NCBI GenBank assembly: GCA_019114265.1
Contig: DXFV01000008.1
Location: 1 to 64,000 of the forward strand
DNA length: 64,000 bases
Source of the DNA: Anaerofilum faecale
Lineage (GTDB): Bacteria > Bacillota > Clostridia > Oscillospirales > Ruminococcaceae
Direction: 5' to 3'
Shown: positions 17,780 to 26,891 of the stretch, one piece after another
Layout of the letters: every line of letters starts with the position of its first letter
Position numbering within the stretch: the first letter of the stretch is position 1
Notes under the pieces: generated by a model
Seen by the model: the letters and a program-made list of their open reading frames with translations, nothing else
Databases searched by the model: none
What the model was told of the DNA's origin: nothing
Position numbers and translations under genes: made by a program

Positions 17780-18655
17780 ATGGCAGCAATCATCCGAGCC
17801 GAGCATCTCAGCCACATCTACGGCCAGGGCATGCCCGACGCATCGGTCGCGATTCAGGACATCAACCTGTCCATCGAGGAAGGCGATTTCGTCGGCCTGA
17901 TCGGTTCCACCGGCAGCGGCAAATCCACCCTCATCAACCACTTCAACGGCATCCTCAAGCCCACCTCGGGCAAGCTGTATGTGGCGGGAGAGGACATGTG
18001 GGCCGATCCGCGCCAGATCCGTAAGTTCCGCTTTCTGGTGGGCCTGGTGTTCCAGTATCCCGAATACCAGCTGTTTGAGGAGACGGTGGAGAAGGACATC
18101 GCCTACGGCCCGTCCAACATGGGCCTGTCGGAGGAGGAGATCCGCCGGCGCGTCCACAGCGCCGCCGAGATGTGCGGCATCGACGAAGCCATGCTGCAAA
18201 AAAGCCCGTTCGAGCTGTCGGGCGGGCAGAAGCGCCGGGTGGCCATCGCGGGCGTGATCGCGATGCAGCCCCGCATTCTGGTGCTGGACGAGCCGGCCGC
18301 CGGCCTGGACCCGGAGGGCCGCGACAACATCCTGTCCCAGATCAAGGCCTACCACAAGCAGACCGGCACCACCGTGGTGCTGGTGAGCCATTCGATGGAG
18401 GACATCGCCAAGTATGCCGACAAGGTCATCGTGATGGACCAGAGCCGCCTTGCGATGTACGACACCACCGAAAAGATCTTTGCCCGTGCGCCCGAGCTGC
18501 TGGCAATGGGCCTCAGCGTGCCGCAGATCACCCGCATCTTCCTGCGCCTGCGTGAGCTGGGCGTGGACATCCCCACCGACGTCTACACCATGCCCTACGC
18601 GGTGAAAACCATCCTCAAAGCGGTGGAGAACAAGAAAGGAGGCGCGCCGGTATGA
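17780..18655 (+). CDS. ecfA2: ECF transporter ATPase EcfA2
   Basis: 291 residues; partner of EcfA1. Walker A GSTGSGKSTL, Q-loop VFQYPEYQLFEETVEKDIAYGP (diagnostic of EcfA2), signature LSGGQKRRVAIAG, Walker B LVLDEPAAGLDP, H-loop SHSMED. Overlaps ecfT by 4 bp. Forms the heterodimer under EcfT. Confidence 0.95.
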   Translation: MAAIIRAEHLSHIYGQGMPDASVAIQDINLSIEEGDFVGLIGSTGSGKSTLINHFNGILKPTSGKLYVAGEDMWADPRQIRKFRFLVGLVFQYPEYQLFEETVEKDIAYGPSNMGLSEEEIRRRVHSAAEMCGIDEAMLQKSPFELSGGQKRRVAIAGVIAMQPRILVLDEPAAGLDPEGRDNILSQIKAYHKQTGTTVVLVSHSMEDIAKYADKVIVMDQSRLAMYDTTEKIFARAPELLAMGLSVPQITRIFLRLRELGVDIPTDVYTMPYAVKTILKAVENKKGGAPV

Positions 18656-19467
18656 TCCGAGACATCACCATCGGGCAGCATTTCCCGGGCAATTCGGTCG
18701 TGCACCGTCTGGACCCCCGCATGAAGATCCTGCTCACCATCGGCTACATCATCCTGCTGTTCGTGGCGGCGAATCCCGGCGGCCTTGTGCTGTCGGCGGT
18801 GCTGCTGGCCATTCTGTACAGGGTGTCCCGCATCCCGCTCAAGCTGATTTTGCGCAGCCTCAAGCCGATCCTGCCCATCATCCTGTTCACCATCGTGCTG
18901 AACCTGTTCTTCATTTCGGGCGAGGGCGAGCCGCTGGTGCAGTGGGGCTTCATCCGCATCTACGCCGAGGGCATCCGCTACGCGCTCATCATGGGCGCGC
19001 GCATCATCTGCCTGATCGCCGGCACCAGCCTGCTCACCTACACCACCAGCCCCATCTCGCTCACCGACGGCATCGAGCGGCTGCTGGCCCCCTTTGCCAG
19101 GCTGCATCTGCCGGTGCACGAGCTGGCCATGATGATGACCATCGCGCTGCGCTTCATCCCCACCCTCATCGAGGAGACCGACAAGATCATGAACGCCCAG
19201 AAAGCGCGCGGCGCCCAGCTGGATTCCGGCACGCTGCGCCAGCGCATGAAGGCGATGGTGCCCATCCTCATCCCGCTGTTCATCTCGGCCTTCCGCCGTG
19301 CGGACGAGCTGGCGATGGCGATGGAGTGCCGCTGCTACCGCGGCGGCGAGGGGCGCACCCGTCTCAAGCAGCTGCGCTTCACCCGCACCGACTGGGCGGC
19401 CGCGGTGGTCTGCATCGCTGCCTTCGCGGCGGTGGCGTCCACCAATCTGCTGTTCCAGGGCCTGTAA
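18652..19467 (+). CDS. ecfT: ECF transporter transmembrane protein EcfT
   Basis: 271 residues with hydrophobic segments near residues 25-45, 55-70, 80-95, 105-125 and 245-265. The two coupling helices carry the Ala-Arg-Gly signatures: NAQKARGAQ and the CRCYRGGEG variant. EcfT transmits ATP-driven movement to the S component. Start overlaps ecfA2. Confidence 0.94.
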   Translation: MIRDITIGQHFPGNSVVHRLDPRMKILLTIGYIILLFVAANPGGLVLSAVLLAILYRVSRIPLKLILRSLKPILPIILFTIVLNLFFISGEGEPLVQWGFIRIYAEGIRYALIMGARIICLIAGTSLLTYTTSPISLTDGIERLLAPFARLHLPVHELAMMMTIALRFIPTLIEETDKIMNAQKARGAQLDSGTLRQRMKAMVPILIPLFISAFRRADELAMAMECRCYRGGEGRTRLKQLRFTRTDWAAAVVCIAAFAAVASTNLLFQGL

Positions 19468-19525
19468 AGTTGAAATATATGCTCTGCGCGATTCGTATTG
19501 TAACAAAAGGGGAGGGAAGACCCGT

Positions 19526-20278
19526 TTGAATATTCTGGTCACGCTGGCCTTTCACGGCGGCGCCTACCACGGGTTTCAGGTGCAGAAGAACGGCCGCACC
19601 GTCTGTGAGGTGTTCCAGGATGCACTGGAGCAGCTGCTGGGGGACCGGCCGGATGTGAAGGGGTGCAGCCGCACCGACGCGGGCGTGCATGCGCTGGATT
19701 TCAAGCTGAATTTCCACGCAGATACGCGCATTCCAATGCAGAAACTGCCCCTTGCGCTCAACCGGTATCTCCCTGCCGACGTGCGGGTGCTGAACGCCCG
19801 GCAGGTGCCGGAGGACTTCCATGCCCGCTATTGGGCCCACAGCAAGGAATATACCTATCGCCTGAAGAATTCCGCCGTCGACAGCCCCTTCGAGCAGGGC
19901 CTGTACTGGCGCAGCCCCTCGCCGCTGGATGCGGACGCGATGCACGCCGCCGCCCAGCAGCTGGTGGGGACGCACGATTTCGCCGCTTTCATGAGCGCCG
20001 GCAGCAGCATCGCCGACACAGTGCGCACCATCCACCGCTTTTCGGTCATCCGCGAGGGGGACATGGTGCTGTTCAAGGTGGCTGCCGACGGGTATTTGTA
20101 CAATATGGTCCGCATCCTGTGCGGCACATTGGTGGAGATCGGGGCGGGACGCATGCCGGCGGAAGGGATCGCCCGCGCGCTGGAGAGCCGAAAGCGCTCC
20201 GACGCCGGCCCCACCCTGCCGCCGCAGGGGCTGTTCCTCAGCCATGTATACTATGAACCGGAAGGAGGAACCGGATGA
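19526..20278 (+). CDS. truA: tRNA pseudouridine(38-40) synthase TruA
   Basis: 250 residues from TTG 19526 (NILVTLAFHGGAYHGF, the family beginning), behind GGGGAGGG; no ATG is available nearby. Converts uridines 38-40 of tRNA anticodon stems. The catalytic Asp is in CSRTDAGVHAL; other marks are YWAHSKEYTYRL and NMVRILCGTLVEIG. Normal length. Its stop overlaps the next start by 4 bp. Confidence 0.95.
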   Translation: MNILVTLAFHGGAYHGFQVQKNGRTVCEVFQDALEQLLGDRPDVKGCSRTDAGVHALDFKLNFHADTRIPMQKLPLALNRYLPADVRVLNARQVPEDFHARYWAHSKEYTYRLKNSAVDSPFEQGLYWRSPSPLDADAMHAAAQQLVGTHDFAAFMSAGSSIADTVRTIHRFSVIREGDMVLFKVAADGYLYNMVRILCGTLVEIGAGRMPAEGIARALESRKRSDAGPTLPPQGLFLSHVYYEPEGGTG

Positions 20279-21468
20279 AAAAGCAAGCAAAGCCCGCCGA
20301 CGAGAGCGCAGTCTGGCTGGAACGCATCCGCGGACGGCGCAGGCGGCGAAAGATCCGCCTGGCTGTCGGCGTCACCGTGATCCTGGCAGCCGTTCTGGTC
20401 TATTTCACCGGCCTGTACGGTGCGTCGATCGCAATGCTGGGCGATGTGCTGGACACCATTTCCATCGCGCTCAAGCCGGGACAGAGCTGGCCGGTGCAGA
20501 CCGATAAGCCGGAGCTGCTCTCGGCGCAGCCGCTTTCGGGGAGTTTCCTGCTGCTCAGCGGGGACGACCTCACCCTCTACTCCAACAGCGGCAGCCAGCT
20601 GCGGAGCATCCAGCACGGGTATGCCCGCCCGCAGGCGGCGGCAGCCGGCACCCGGTTCTGCCTGTATAACCGCACCGGCACCCAGCTGCGTGTGGAAAGC
20701 CGCACCCGCACCTTATACACCAAGACCTTTTCCCAGCCCATCCTCACGGCCGACATCGCGTCGGGCGGCGAGGTGGCGGTGCTCACCCGCTCCCCCCGCT
20801 ATACCGGCGAGCTGATGCTGTACGACGCCCAGTTCGAGGAGATTTTTCACTGGTATGCCACCGAACAGGACGGCACACCCTATCTGATGGACCTCGACGA
20901 CAACGGGCGCATGGTGGTGGGATGCGCGGCGCCCTCCAACGGACAGATGGGCCTGAACCTCATCCTGCTCAACGGCAGCCAGACCGATCCGCTGGCCTCC
21001 ATCCGCCTGGAAGGGTGCAGCGGCTACCGGGTCTCCTGGCTGGGGGGAGGCCGCTTTGCCGTCATCACCGACACCTTTGTCGCCGTGTACGACACAAAAG
21101 GCGAGGAGCGCGCCCGGTATGACCACGCCGGAACCCTGCTGTCGGCCGATACCAGCGGCGGCACATTGGCGCTGCTGCACGAAGACGGCCAGATCAAACT
21201 GCTGGACAGCTCCCTGCGCGAGACCGGCAGCGCGTCGGTGTCCGGGGCGGAGAAGGTACTGCTGGCCGGCGGACGCGCATATTGTCTGACGAAGGACTCG
21301 GTGTACGGATTCAGCCTCAAGGGCGAATCGCTGGGTATGCAGACCTTCGACAGCACGCCCCAGGCGGTGTTCAAAGCCGGAAAAGTCCTGGTAGCATACG
21401 GCGATTCGCTGGATCGCCTCGATCTCGATCCCCTTCCCGCGTCTGCCTCTTCTTCGGCCGCGGAGTGA
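20275..21468 (+). CDS. DUF5711-family membrane-anchored beta-propeller-like protein
   Basis: 397 residues. A basic stretch (RGRRRRRKIR, residues 20-29) precedes a single transmembrane helix (VTVILAAVLVYFTGLYG, about 35-52), leaving the remainder outside the cell. The external part is made of repeated short beta units (TGELMLYDAQFEEIFHW, AVYDTKGEERARYDH, IKLLDSSLRETGS) that resemble PQQ/WD-like propeller blades, as described for DUF5711. Function unknown. Position between truA and cvpA, with a 4-bp overlap, is conserved-looking and suggests a housekeeping envelope role. Confidence 0.7.
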   Translation: MKKQAKPADESAVWLERIRGRRRRRKIRLAVGVTVILAAVLVYFTGLYGASIAMLGDVLDTISIALKPGQSWPVQTDKPELLSAQPLSGSFLLLSGDDLTLYSNSGSQLRSIQHGYARPQAAAAGTRFCLYNRTGTQLRVESRTRTLYTKTFSQPILTADIASGGEVAVLTRSPRYTGELMLYDAQFEEIFHWYATEQDGTPYLMDLDDNGRMVVGCAAPSNGQMGLNLILLNGSQTDPLASIRLEGCSGYRVSWLGGGRFAVITDTFVAVYDTKGEERARYDHAGTLLSADTSGGTLALLHEDGQIKLLDSSLRETGSASVSGAEKVLLAGGRAYCLTKDSVYGFSLKGESLGMQTFDSTPQAVFKAGKVLVAYGDSLDRLDLDPLPASASSSAAE

Positions 21469-21494
21469 TACAACATACAAATGAGGTGCTGAAC

Positions 21495-22172
21495 ATGACC
21501 GTTTCGTTGATTCTGGATCTGGTGCTGCTGGCCGTGCTGGTGAGCACTGCACTGTACTACCGCAAAAAGGGCTTTGTGGCCGGTATCGTCCATCTGGGCG
21601 GTACCCTCATCAGCCTGATCGGCGCCTGGCTGGCGGCGTCCACTGTCTCCCCCGCCGTGTTTGAGAGATTCTTTAAGGAAGGTCTGGTGGAGAAGATCCA
21701 CACCGCCATCGACGGCCAGGCCACCGTCAATCTGGCCGATATGGTGGAAAAGTTTGCCGGGTTCCTGCCCGACAGCCTCAAGCAGAGCATCCTGTCGGCG
21801 GCGGGCGGCGTGCTGGACGGCGGCGCTCCCGACGCGGCGCTGAGCATCGTGGAGAATGTCATCGCGCCGCTGCTGGTGCCGATCATCTCCATCGTGGTGT
21901 TCTTCGTCTGCTTTGCCCTCTGCCGCCTGCTGGTGGGCCTGCTCACCGCCATGCTCACCGGCCTCAACCGCATTCCCATCGTGGGCAGCCTGAACCGCGT
22001 GCTGGGCCTTGTCACCGGCGCGGCGGCGGGCCTGTTGAACGTGTTCATCCTGCTGTGCGCCGCCTGGGCCATTCTGGTCATCACCGGCGGAAACAGCAGC
22101 TGGTGGAACGAGGCCATGCTGGAAAAGAGCCTGTTCTATCAGATGTTTGCCCCGCTGAATCCGTTCCTGTAA
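21495..22172 (+). CDS. CvpA-family membrane protein
   Basis: 225 residues with four hydrophobic segments (about 3-20, 30-48, 120-150 and 175-200). The N-terminus LDLVLLAVLVSTALYYRKKGFVAG matches the CvpA pattern, in which a short helix is followed by G-x-V/I-A-G. Founding member is required for colicin V production in E. coli; the general role is unknown. 21 bp before the Clp gene. Confidence 0.8.
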   Translation: MTVSLILDLVLLAVLVSTALYYRKKGFVAGIVHLGGTLISLIGAWLAASTVSPAVFERFFKEGLVEKIHTAIDGQATVNLADMVEKFAGFLPDSLKQSILSAAGGVLDGGAPDAALSIVENVIAPLLVPIISIVVFFVCFALCRLLVGLLTAMLTGLNRIPIVGSLNRVLGLVTGAAAGLLNVFILLCAAWAILVITGGNSSWWNEAMLEKSLFYQMFAPLNPFL

Positions 22173-22193
22173 GAAAGGAGAGCGCATTCCGAT

Positions 22194-24494
22194 ATGCTTT
22201 GTGTACGCTGTAAAAAGCGGCCGGCCATTGTCTTTGTGCAGAAGATGGACGGTTCGCAGCCCAAAAATGAAGGCTACTGCCTGCGCTGTGCCCGCGAGCT
22301 GGGCATCAAGCCGGTGGAAGACCTGATGAAGCAGTTCAATATCACGCCGGAGGATATGGACCGCATGGAAGACAACATGGCCGGCTATATGAAGGAGCTG
22401 GAAAACAGCGGTGCGTCCGGTCTGGTGCAGATGATGGGGTTGGACACCAATTCCGAAGCCGACAGTTCCTCCGACGGCGAGGACTTTGTGCCGGGCGGTT
22501 CGCCGGTGTTCCCGTTCGGCCTGGGCGCAAAGGCTCCGCAGGAGGACAACTCCAAGCAGGGCGACGCCCCCCGCCGCAAAAAGCAGAAATTCCTGGAGGG
22601 ATACTGCGAAAACCTCACCGCCAAAGCGCGCGCCGGCAAGCTGGACCGTGTGATCGGGCGCGACCGCGAGATCGCCCGCACGGTGCAGATCCTCTGCCGC
22701 CGCCAGAAGAACAACCCCTGCCTCATCGGTGAAGCCGGTGTGGGCAAGACCGCCATCGCCGAAGGCATCGCCCAGCGCATCGTGGCCGGCCAGGTGCCTG
22801 CCGTGCTGCGGGACAAAGAGGTGTGGCTGGTGGATCTCACCAGCCTGGTGGCCGGCACCCAGTTCCGCGGCCAGTTCGAGAGCCGTGTGAAGGGCCTGAT
22901 CGGAGAGGTGAAGGCCGCCGGCAACATCATCCTGTTCATCGACGAGGTGCATTCCATCACCGGTGCGGGGGATTCCGAGGGCGCGATGAACGCCGCCAAC
23001 ATCCTGAAGCCCGCGCTGTCCCGCGGCGAGATCCAGGTGATCGGCGCCACCACCTTCGCCGAATACCGCAAGTATATCGAAAAGGATAAAGCGCTGGAAC
23101 GCCGTTTTCAGCCGGTCAAGGTGGAGGAGCCCTCTGTGGCGGACACCATCGCAGTGCTCACCGGCGTGAAATGCTACTACGAGAACCACCACCACGTCAA
23201 GGTGGGGGACAGCATCGTCACCATGGCGGTGCATCTGAGCGAGCGGTATATCACCGACCGTTTCCTGCCCGACAAGGCCATCGACCTGCTGGACGAAGCC
23301 TGCGCCTGCTGTGCGCTGCGCCATCCCGAGATCAGCACCTGGCTGGAAAACGAGAAGCAAGCCGCCGTGCTGCGCCACCGGATGGAGACGCTGGAGACCC
23401 CGCCGGAGGGAAAAGAGCCGGACTATGAAAAGCTGGCCGAGACCAAAACCCAGCTCATCGCGCTGGAAAAGCAGCTGGAGACCCAGAAGCAGGCGGTGGA
23501 CCAGATCGCGGTGCAGCCCGAGGACGTGGCAAAGGTGATCGAGCTGTGGACCGGTGTGCCCGCCGTCAAGATCCAGCAGAGCGACATCGCCCGGATGGCC
23601 GGTCTGGAAGCCACGCTGAAGAGCCACATCATCGGCCAGGACGAAGCGGTGGAGCAGGTGGTGCGCGGCGTCCGCCGCAGCCGTGCCGCCTTGTCGGGGC
23701 ACCGCCGCCCGGCCAGCTTCATCTTTGTGGGCCCCACCGGCGTGGGCAAGACCGAGCTGGTCAAGCAGCTGGCCAGCGCCCTGTTCGACAGCGCCGACCC
23801 GTTGATCCGCTTTGATATGAGCGAATTTATGGAGAAGCACACGGTCAGCCGCCTGGTCGGTTCGCCTCCGGGCTATGTGGGCTACGACGAGGCCGGCCAG
23901 CTCACCGAGAAGGTGCGCCGCCGCCCGTATTCGGTGATCCTGTTCGACGAGATCGAAAAAGCACATCCCGACGTCATGAATATCCTGCTGCAGATTCTGG
24001 ACGAAGGCCGCATCACCGATGCCCAGGGCCGCAGCGTGGACTTCACCAACACCATCCTGTGCATGACCTCCAATGCCGGCAGCAGCGACCGCACCGGCGA
24101 GACCGGTTTCGGCAAGACGGTGGAGGACATGAGCAAAAACAAGGTGATGAAGGCGCTGAGCGAGTTCCTCCGCCCGGAATTCCTGGGCCGTGTAGACGAA
24201 GTGGTGGTCTTTTCGCCGCTCTCGCCCGAGACGCTGTCCCGCATTGCCGCCCTCGTGCTGGAGGAATACAAGACCTCTCTGGCCGAGCGCGGATGCATGC
24301 TGTCCTGGACCGACGCCGCCCTGCTGCTGCTGGCAGACAAGGCGGAAGGCGCCCGATATGGCGCCCGTCAGCTGCGCCGTGCCATCCGCCGCGAGGTGGA
24401 GGACCCGCTGGCACAGTGGGTCACGGAGGGCGAGCTGCCCGCCGCCGTCACGGTGGACGCCAAAGACGGCGAGATCGTGCTGGGAAAATCCTGA
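22194..24494 (+). CDS. Clp/Hsp100 AAA+ ATPase, ClpE-like
   Basis: 766 residues. The N-terminus has a four-Cys zinc finger (CVRCKKRP at 3-6, CLRCAREL near 29-32) instead of a Clp-N repeat, as in ClpE. Two AAA+ modules follow: Walker A GEAGVGKTA (about 179), LFIDEVHSITGAG, then the coiled middle region (about 385-450), and the second Walker A GPTGVGKTE (about 512), with FDEIEKAHPDV and the C-terminal sensor 2 GARQLRRAI. It unfolds proteins, normally for ClpP. A ClpP-docking LGF-type loop is not clearly seen (the region reads GSSDRTGETGFGK). No CtsR site or clpP is in the window. It ends the ruvC-to-clp run. Confidence 0.88.
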   Translation: MLCVRCKKRPAIVFVQKMDGSQPKNEGYCLRCARELGIKPVEDLMKQFNITPEDMDRMEDNMAGYMKELENSGASGLVQMMGLDTNSEADSSSDGEDFVPGGSPVFPFGLGAKAPQEDNSKQGDAPRRKKQKFLEGYCENLTAKARAGKLDRVIGRDREIARTVQILCRRQKNNPCLIGEAGVGKTAIAEGIAQRIVAGQVPAVLRDKEVWLVDLTSLVAGTQFRGQFESRVKGLIGEVKAAGNIILFIDEVHSITGAGDSEGAMNAANILKPALSRGEIQVIGATTFAEYRKYIEKDKALERRFQPVKVEEPSVADTIAVLTGVKCYYENHHHVKVGDSIVTMAVHLSERYITDRFLPDKAIDLLDEACACCALRHPEISTWLENEKQAAVLRHRMETLETPPEGKEPDYEKLAETKTQLIALEKQLETQKQAVDQIAVQPEDVAKVIELWTGVPAVKIQQSDIARMAGLEATLKSHIIGQDEAVEQVVRGVRRSRAALSGHRRPASFIFVGPTGVGKTELVKQLASALFDSADPLIRFDMSEFMEKHTVSRLVGSPPGYVGYDEAGQLTEKVRRRPYSVILFDEIEKAHPDVMNILLQILDEGRITDAQGRSVDFTNTILCMTSNAGSSDRTGETGFGKTVEDMSKNKVMKALSEFLRPEFLGRVDEVVVFSPLSPETLSRIAALVLEEYKTSLAERGCMLSWTDAALLLLADKAEGARYGARQLRRAIRREVEDPLAQWVTEGELPAAVTVDAKDGEIVLGKS

Positions 24495-24509
24495 TTTCCT
24501 CCTGCAGCC

Positions 24510-24551
24510 AAACCGGCCGCCTTCCTGCAAAACGGAAGACGGCCGGTTTTT
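24510..24551 (+). terminator. Terminator after the Clp gene
   Basis: AAACCGGCCG pairs with CGGCCGGTTT, extended by CTTCC/GGAAG, then TTTTT. The 180 bp between here and the next gene are AT-richer and show nothing recognisable. Confidence 0.85.
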
Positions 24552-24734
24552 AATGAAAATTATGCAAGATCGCTGGGCGTTATCGCATAAGAGAAAATGC
24601 CCAATATACAATGACAGGAGAGTTTCATTCGCAGCAAAACAATGAAACAGCCGGGGAACAGAGAAGCTGCAGCAGCTGGGAGCAGATCGCATCAAAACGA
24701 AATCTGTTCGCAGCTTTCTGTTGATATTAACAAT

Positions 24735-25247
24735 TTATACGTTTTCCTTTATTCGGGCATACATTTTCATATCAATTACTTTTCCACTTTTCACAGCGTT
24801 GCTTTTCAAGGTGCCTTCATATTGGAACCCTGCTTTTTCGAGCACACGACAAGAAGCCGTATTGTATGAAAACGGTTCTGCATAAATGCGGAGAATATCG
24901 CTGTTGTGAAAGATATAATCGCAAATCTGTTTTACTGCCTCTACCATGATTCCTTTTCCCCAGTATTCCTCTGCAATGTAATATCCCAATTCCGCAGTTT
25001 GTCGATGTATATTTTTTTGGCGACAAGCACTGATGCTTCCGATTACTTTATTATCAACAACGATGGCAAATGCAAAGGTGTCGTTTTCGTTTGCAGAGAG
25101 TACACTTGAAATATACTCTATCCCGTTCTTTTCTGTATAGGGATACGGCAATCCATCACGAAGGTTGTCCTGTATATGCTTATTGGAAATTACCAGCGCC
25201 AAATCGGAAGCGTCTGTCAATTTCCATCTCCTGATTGTACAATTCAT
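24735..25247 (-). CDS. GNAT acetyltransferase, RimJ/RimL type, likely acquired
   Basis: 170 residues, complete. MNCTIRRWKLTDASDLALVISNKHIQDNLRDGLPYPYTEKNGIEYI-like beginning (positions 1-46), GYYIAEEYWGKGIMVEAV (acetyl-CoA loop) and YNTASCRVLEKAGFQYEGTLKSNAV are classic RimJ/RimL features. Codon use is strikingly AT-rich (many ATA, TTA, AAA codons) compared with the GC-rich genes on both sides, which suggests horizontal acquisition. It may acetylate a ribosomal-protein N-terminus, an amino acid or a drug; not decidable. Confidence 0.87.
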   Translation of the reverse strand: MNCTIRRWKLTDASDLALVISNKHIQDNLRDGLPYPYTEKNGIEYISSVLSANENDTFAFAIVVDNKVIGSISACRQKNIHRQTAELGYYIAEEYWGKGIMVEAVKQICDYIFHNSDILRIYAEPFSYNTASCRVLEKAGFQYEGTLKSNAVKSGKVIDMKMYARIKENV

Positions 25248-25346
25248 AGAAACGATCTCCGAAAATTCAGTTTAGTGTCATTCTTCATCAAAGTATATCA
25301 TATCCTCCAGATTGGCACAAGCTGTTTGATTTCTGAGGCGACATGC

Positions 25347-25399
25347 AAAAAGCGGCCGGTGTGCTCTTTCCTGTTTTGGAGAAAGCACACCGGCCGTTT
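25347..25399 (-). terminator. Terminator of the MacB-like operon
   Basis: A long hairpin (CGGCCGGTGTGCT with AGCACACCGGCCG) followed on the minus strand by CTTTTTG. Confidence 0.85.
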
Positions 25400-25430
25400 G
25401 TTCTTGTGTTCGGCAGAGCCGGGAAGGGGA

Positions 25431-26891
25431 TCACTCGTGCCGGATGGCTTCCAGCGCGCTGATCTTCACCGCGCGGTTGGCGGGGACCACACCGGACAGC
25501 AGGCCCACCAGCGTGGCGAATGCGATCGCCAGCAGCACCAGCCAGGGCGGGATAATGCTCGACTGGCTGGTGGCCATCATTGGGTCCACCATACCGCCCA
25601 TATTGTTCATCGAATCCATGTTCTGCTGGATGCCAAGGAAAGCGATGATGGTCTGCAGATTGTTCAGCACAAAGCTGACAATATAACTGATGACAACGCC
25701 CACAATGCCGCCGATGAACCCGATCGCGCCGGATTCCACCAGGAACATCCCGCGGATCTTGCCAAGCGGACAGCCAAGCACCTTCATCACGCCGATTTCC
25801 TTGGTCCGCTCGTAGATGGCCATGGTCATGGTGTTGGCGATGTTCAGCGCGGCCACCAGCAGCGACACGGCAGCCAAGCCGCCCAGCGTCATCTGCTGCT
25901 TGCGCACCTCGGCCTGCAATTGTTCGCGCACCTGGGTCATCGAGCCGATCTCGGTGTAGCCCAGATCTTTCACGGCGTTTTCCACGTCGGCCACATTGTC
26001 CACGTCGTCCACTTTCAGGTAAACTTCCTGGTAGCCGTTGTCCTGCTCGCGCATGACGCCGCCGCTGCCGCTGATGATCACGCCGCCGCCGTTGTTTTTG
26101 CTGCCGGTCAGCTTCTGGTAGGCTTCTTCCAGCTTTTTGACGTTCGCGATGCTCATCACGATGCCCGAATCGGTGTAGTAGCCGGCGTTGTAATCGCTTT
26201 TCATCACGCCCATAACCACCAGTTCATATTCGCGCGTTTTGGGATTGGTCTCGTCGTAGTTGCTCATGCGCAGGGTCAGCTTGTCTTTGTTGATGTCCAC
26301 AAACGGCGGAACTGGGTTCCCCTGTGCGTCCACCATCCCCTGGTACACATAGCGCTTGCCCGAATTGTAGCTCTTGCGGGTATCTTCAAACGAATAGGCG
26401 TAGTTTTCGCCCACGATCACCGGGATTTTGTTTTTGCCCAGCACTTCTTCGCCGGTGAGATACTGGCCGCTCAGCATGGTCACGCCCATCGCCTGCAGCG
26501 AAGCGGGGTCCATGCCCATCACATCCATATAGGCCTGATACCGGTCGTTTTTACCGGCATAGATCTGCCCGCCCAGGTTCTGGGGGCGGTACTGCGGTGT
26601 GGCGGCGATCACATGCGGAATGGCTTTCAGCGTTTCCAGCATGGCGTCGTCCAGCTTGGGCGGGGAGTTCTCGGTGGTGCCGCCGTAGCTGTAGTTGTAG
26701 ATCTGGATTTTGGTCAGATCTCCATAGCTGCGCAGCATCTCCTCGTTCTGCTTGCCGATGGCAATGCCCAGGCTGATCATCACCACGATCAGGCAGGTGC
26801 CGATCACCACACCGATGAGGGTCAGCAGGGTGCGTCCTTTGCGGCGGCGAAGGTTATCTGTGCTGAGCTTCAGCAGATCAGATATCTTCAT
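25431..26891 (-). CDS. MacB/FtsX-family ABC transporter permease
   Basis: 486 residues from ATG 26891, six bases after GGAGG; the in-frame ATG at 26897 abuts GGAGG and is less likely. Topology is that of MacB: helix at about 22-45 (GRTLLTLIGVVIGTCLIVVM), a large external domain (about 50-325), then three helices with the conserved NIANTMTMAIYERTKEIGVMKVLG loop and the final GVVPANRAVKISALEAIRHE. It overlaps the preceding S-layer-like gene by 14 bp. Such permeases power export or sensing with an ATPase like the one upstream. Confidence 0.9.
   Translation of the reverse strand: MKISDLLKLSTDNLRRRKGRTLLTLIGVVIGTCLIVVMISLGIAIGKQNEEMLRSYGDLTKIQIYNYSYGGTTENSPPKLDDAMLETLKAIPHVIAATPQYRPQNLGGQIYAGKNDRYQAYMDVMGMDPASLQAMGVTMLSGQYLTGEEVLGKNKIPVIVGENYAYSFEDTRKSYNSGKRYVYQGMVDAQGNPVPPFVDINKDKLTLRMSNYDETNPKTREYELVVMGVMKSDYNAGYYTDSGIVMSIANVKKLEEAYQKLTGSKNNGGGVIISGSGGVMREQDNGYQEVYLKVDDVDNVADVENAVKDLGYTEIGSMTQVREQLQAEVRKQQMTLGGLAAVSLLVAALNIANTMTMAIYERTKEIGVMKVLGCPLGKIRGMFLVESGAIGFIGGIVGVVISYIVSFVLNNLQTIIAFLGIQQNMDSMNNMGGMVDPMMATSQSSIIPPWLVLLAIAFATLVGLLSGVVPANRAVKISALEAIRHE

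Noticed and set aside
21024..24695. Very long open frame (over 1200 codons) on the minus strand opposite DUF5711, cvpA and the Clp gene
   Set aside because: It mirrors GC-rich codons of well-recognised plus-strand genes, has low-complexity composition and no ribosome site. The same holds for the long antisense frames opposite pyk, typA, ruvB, and the region 32.1-35.8 kb.
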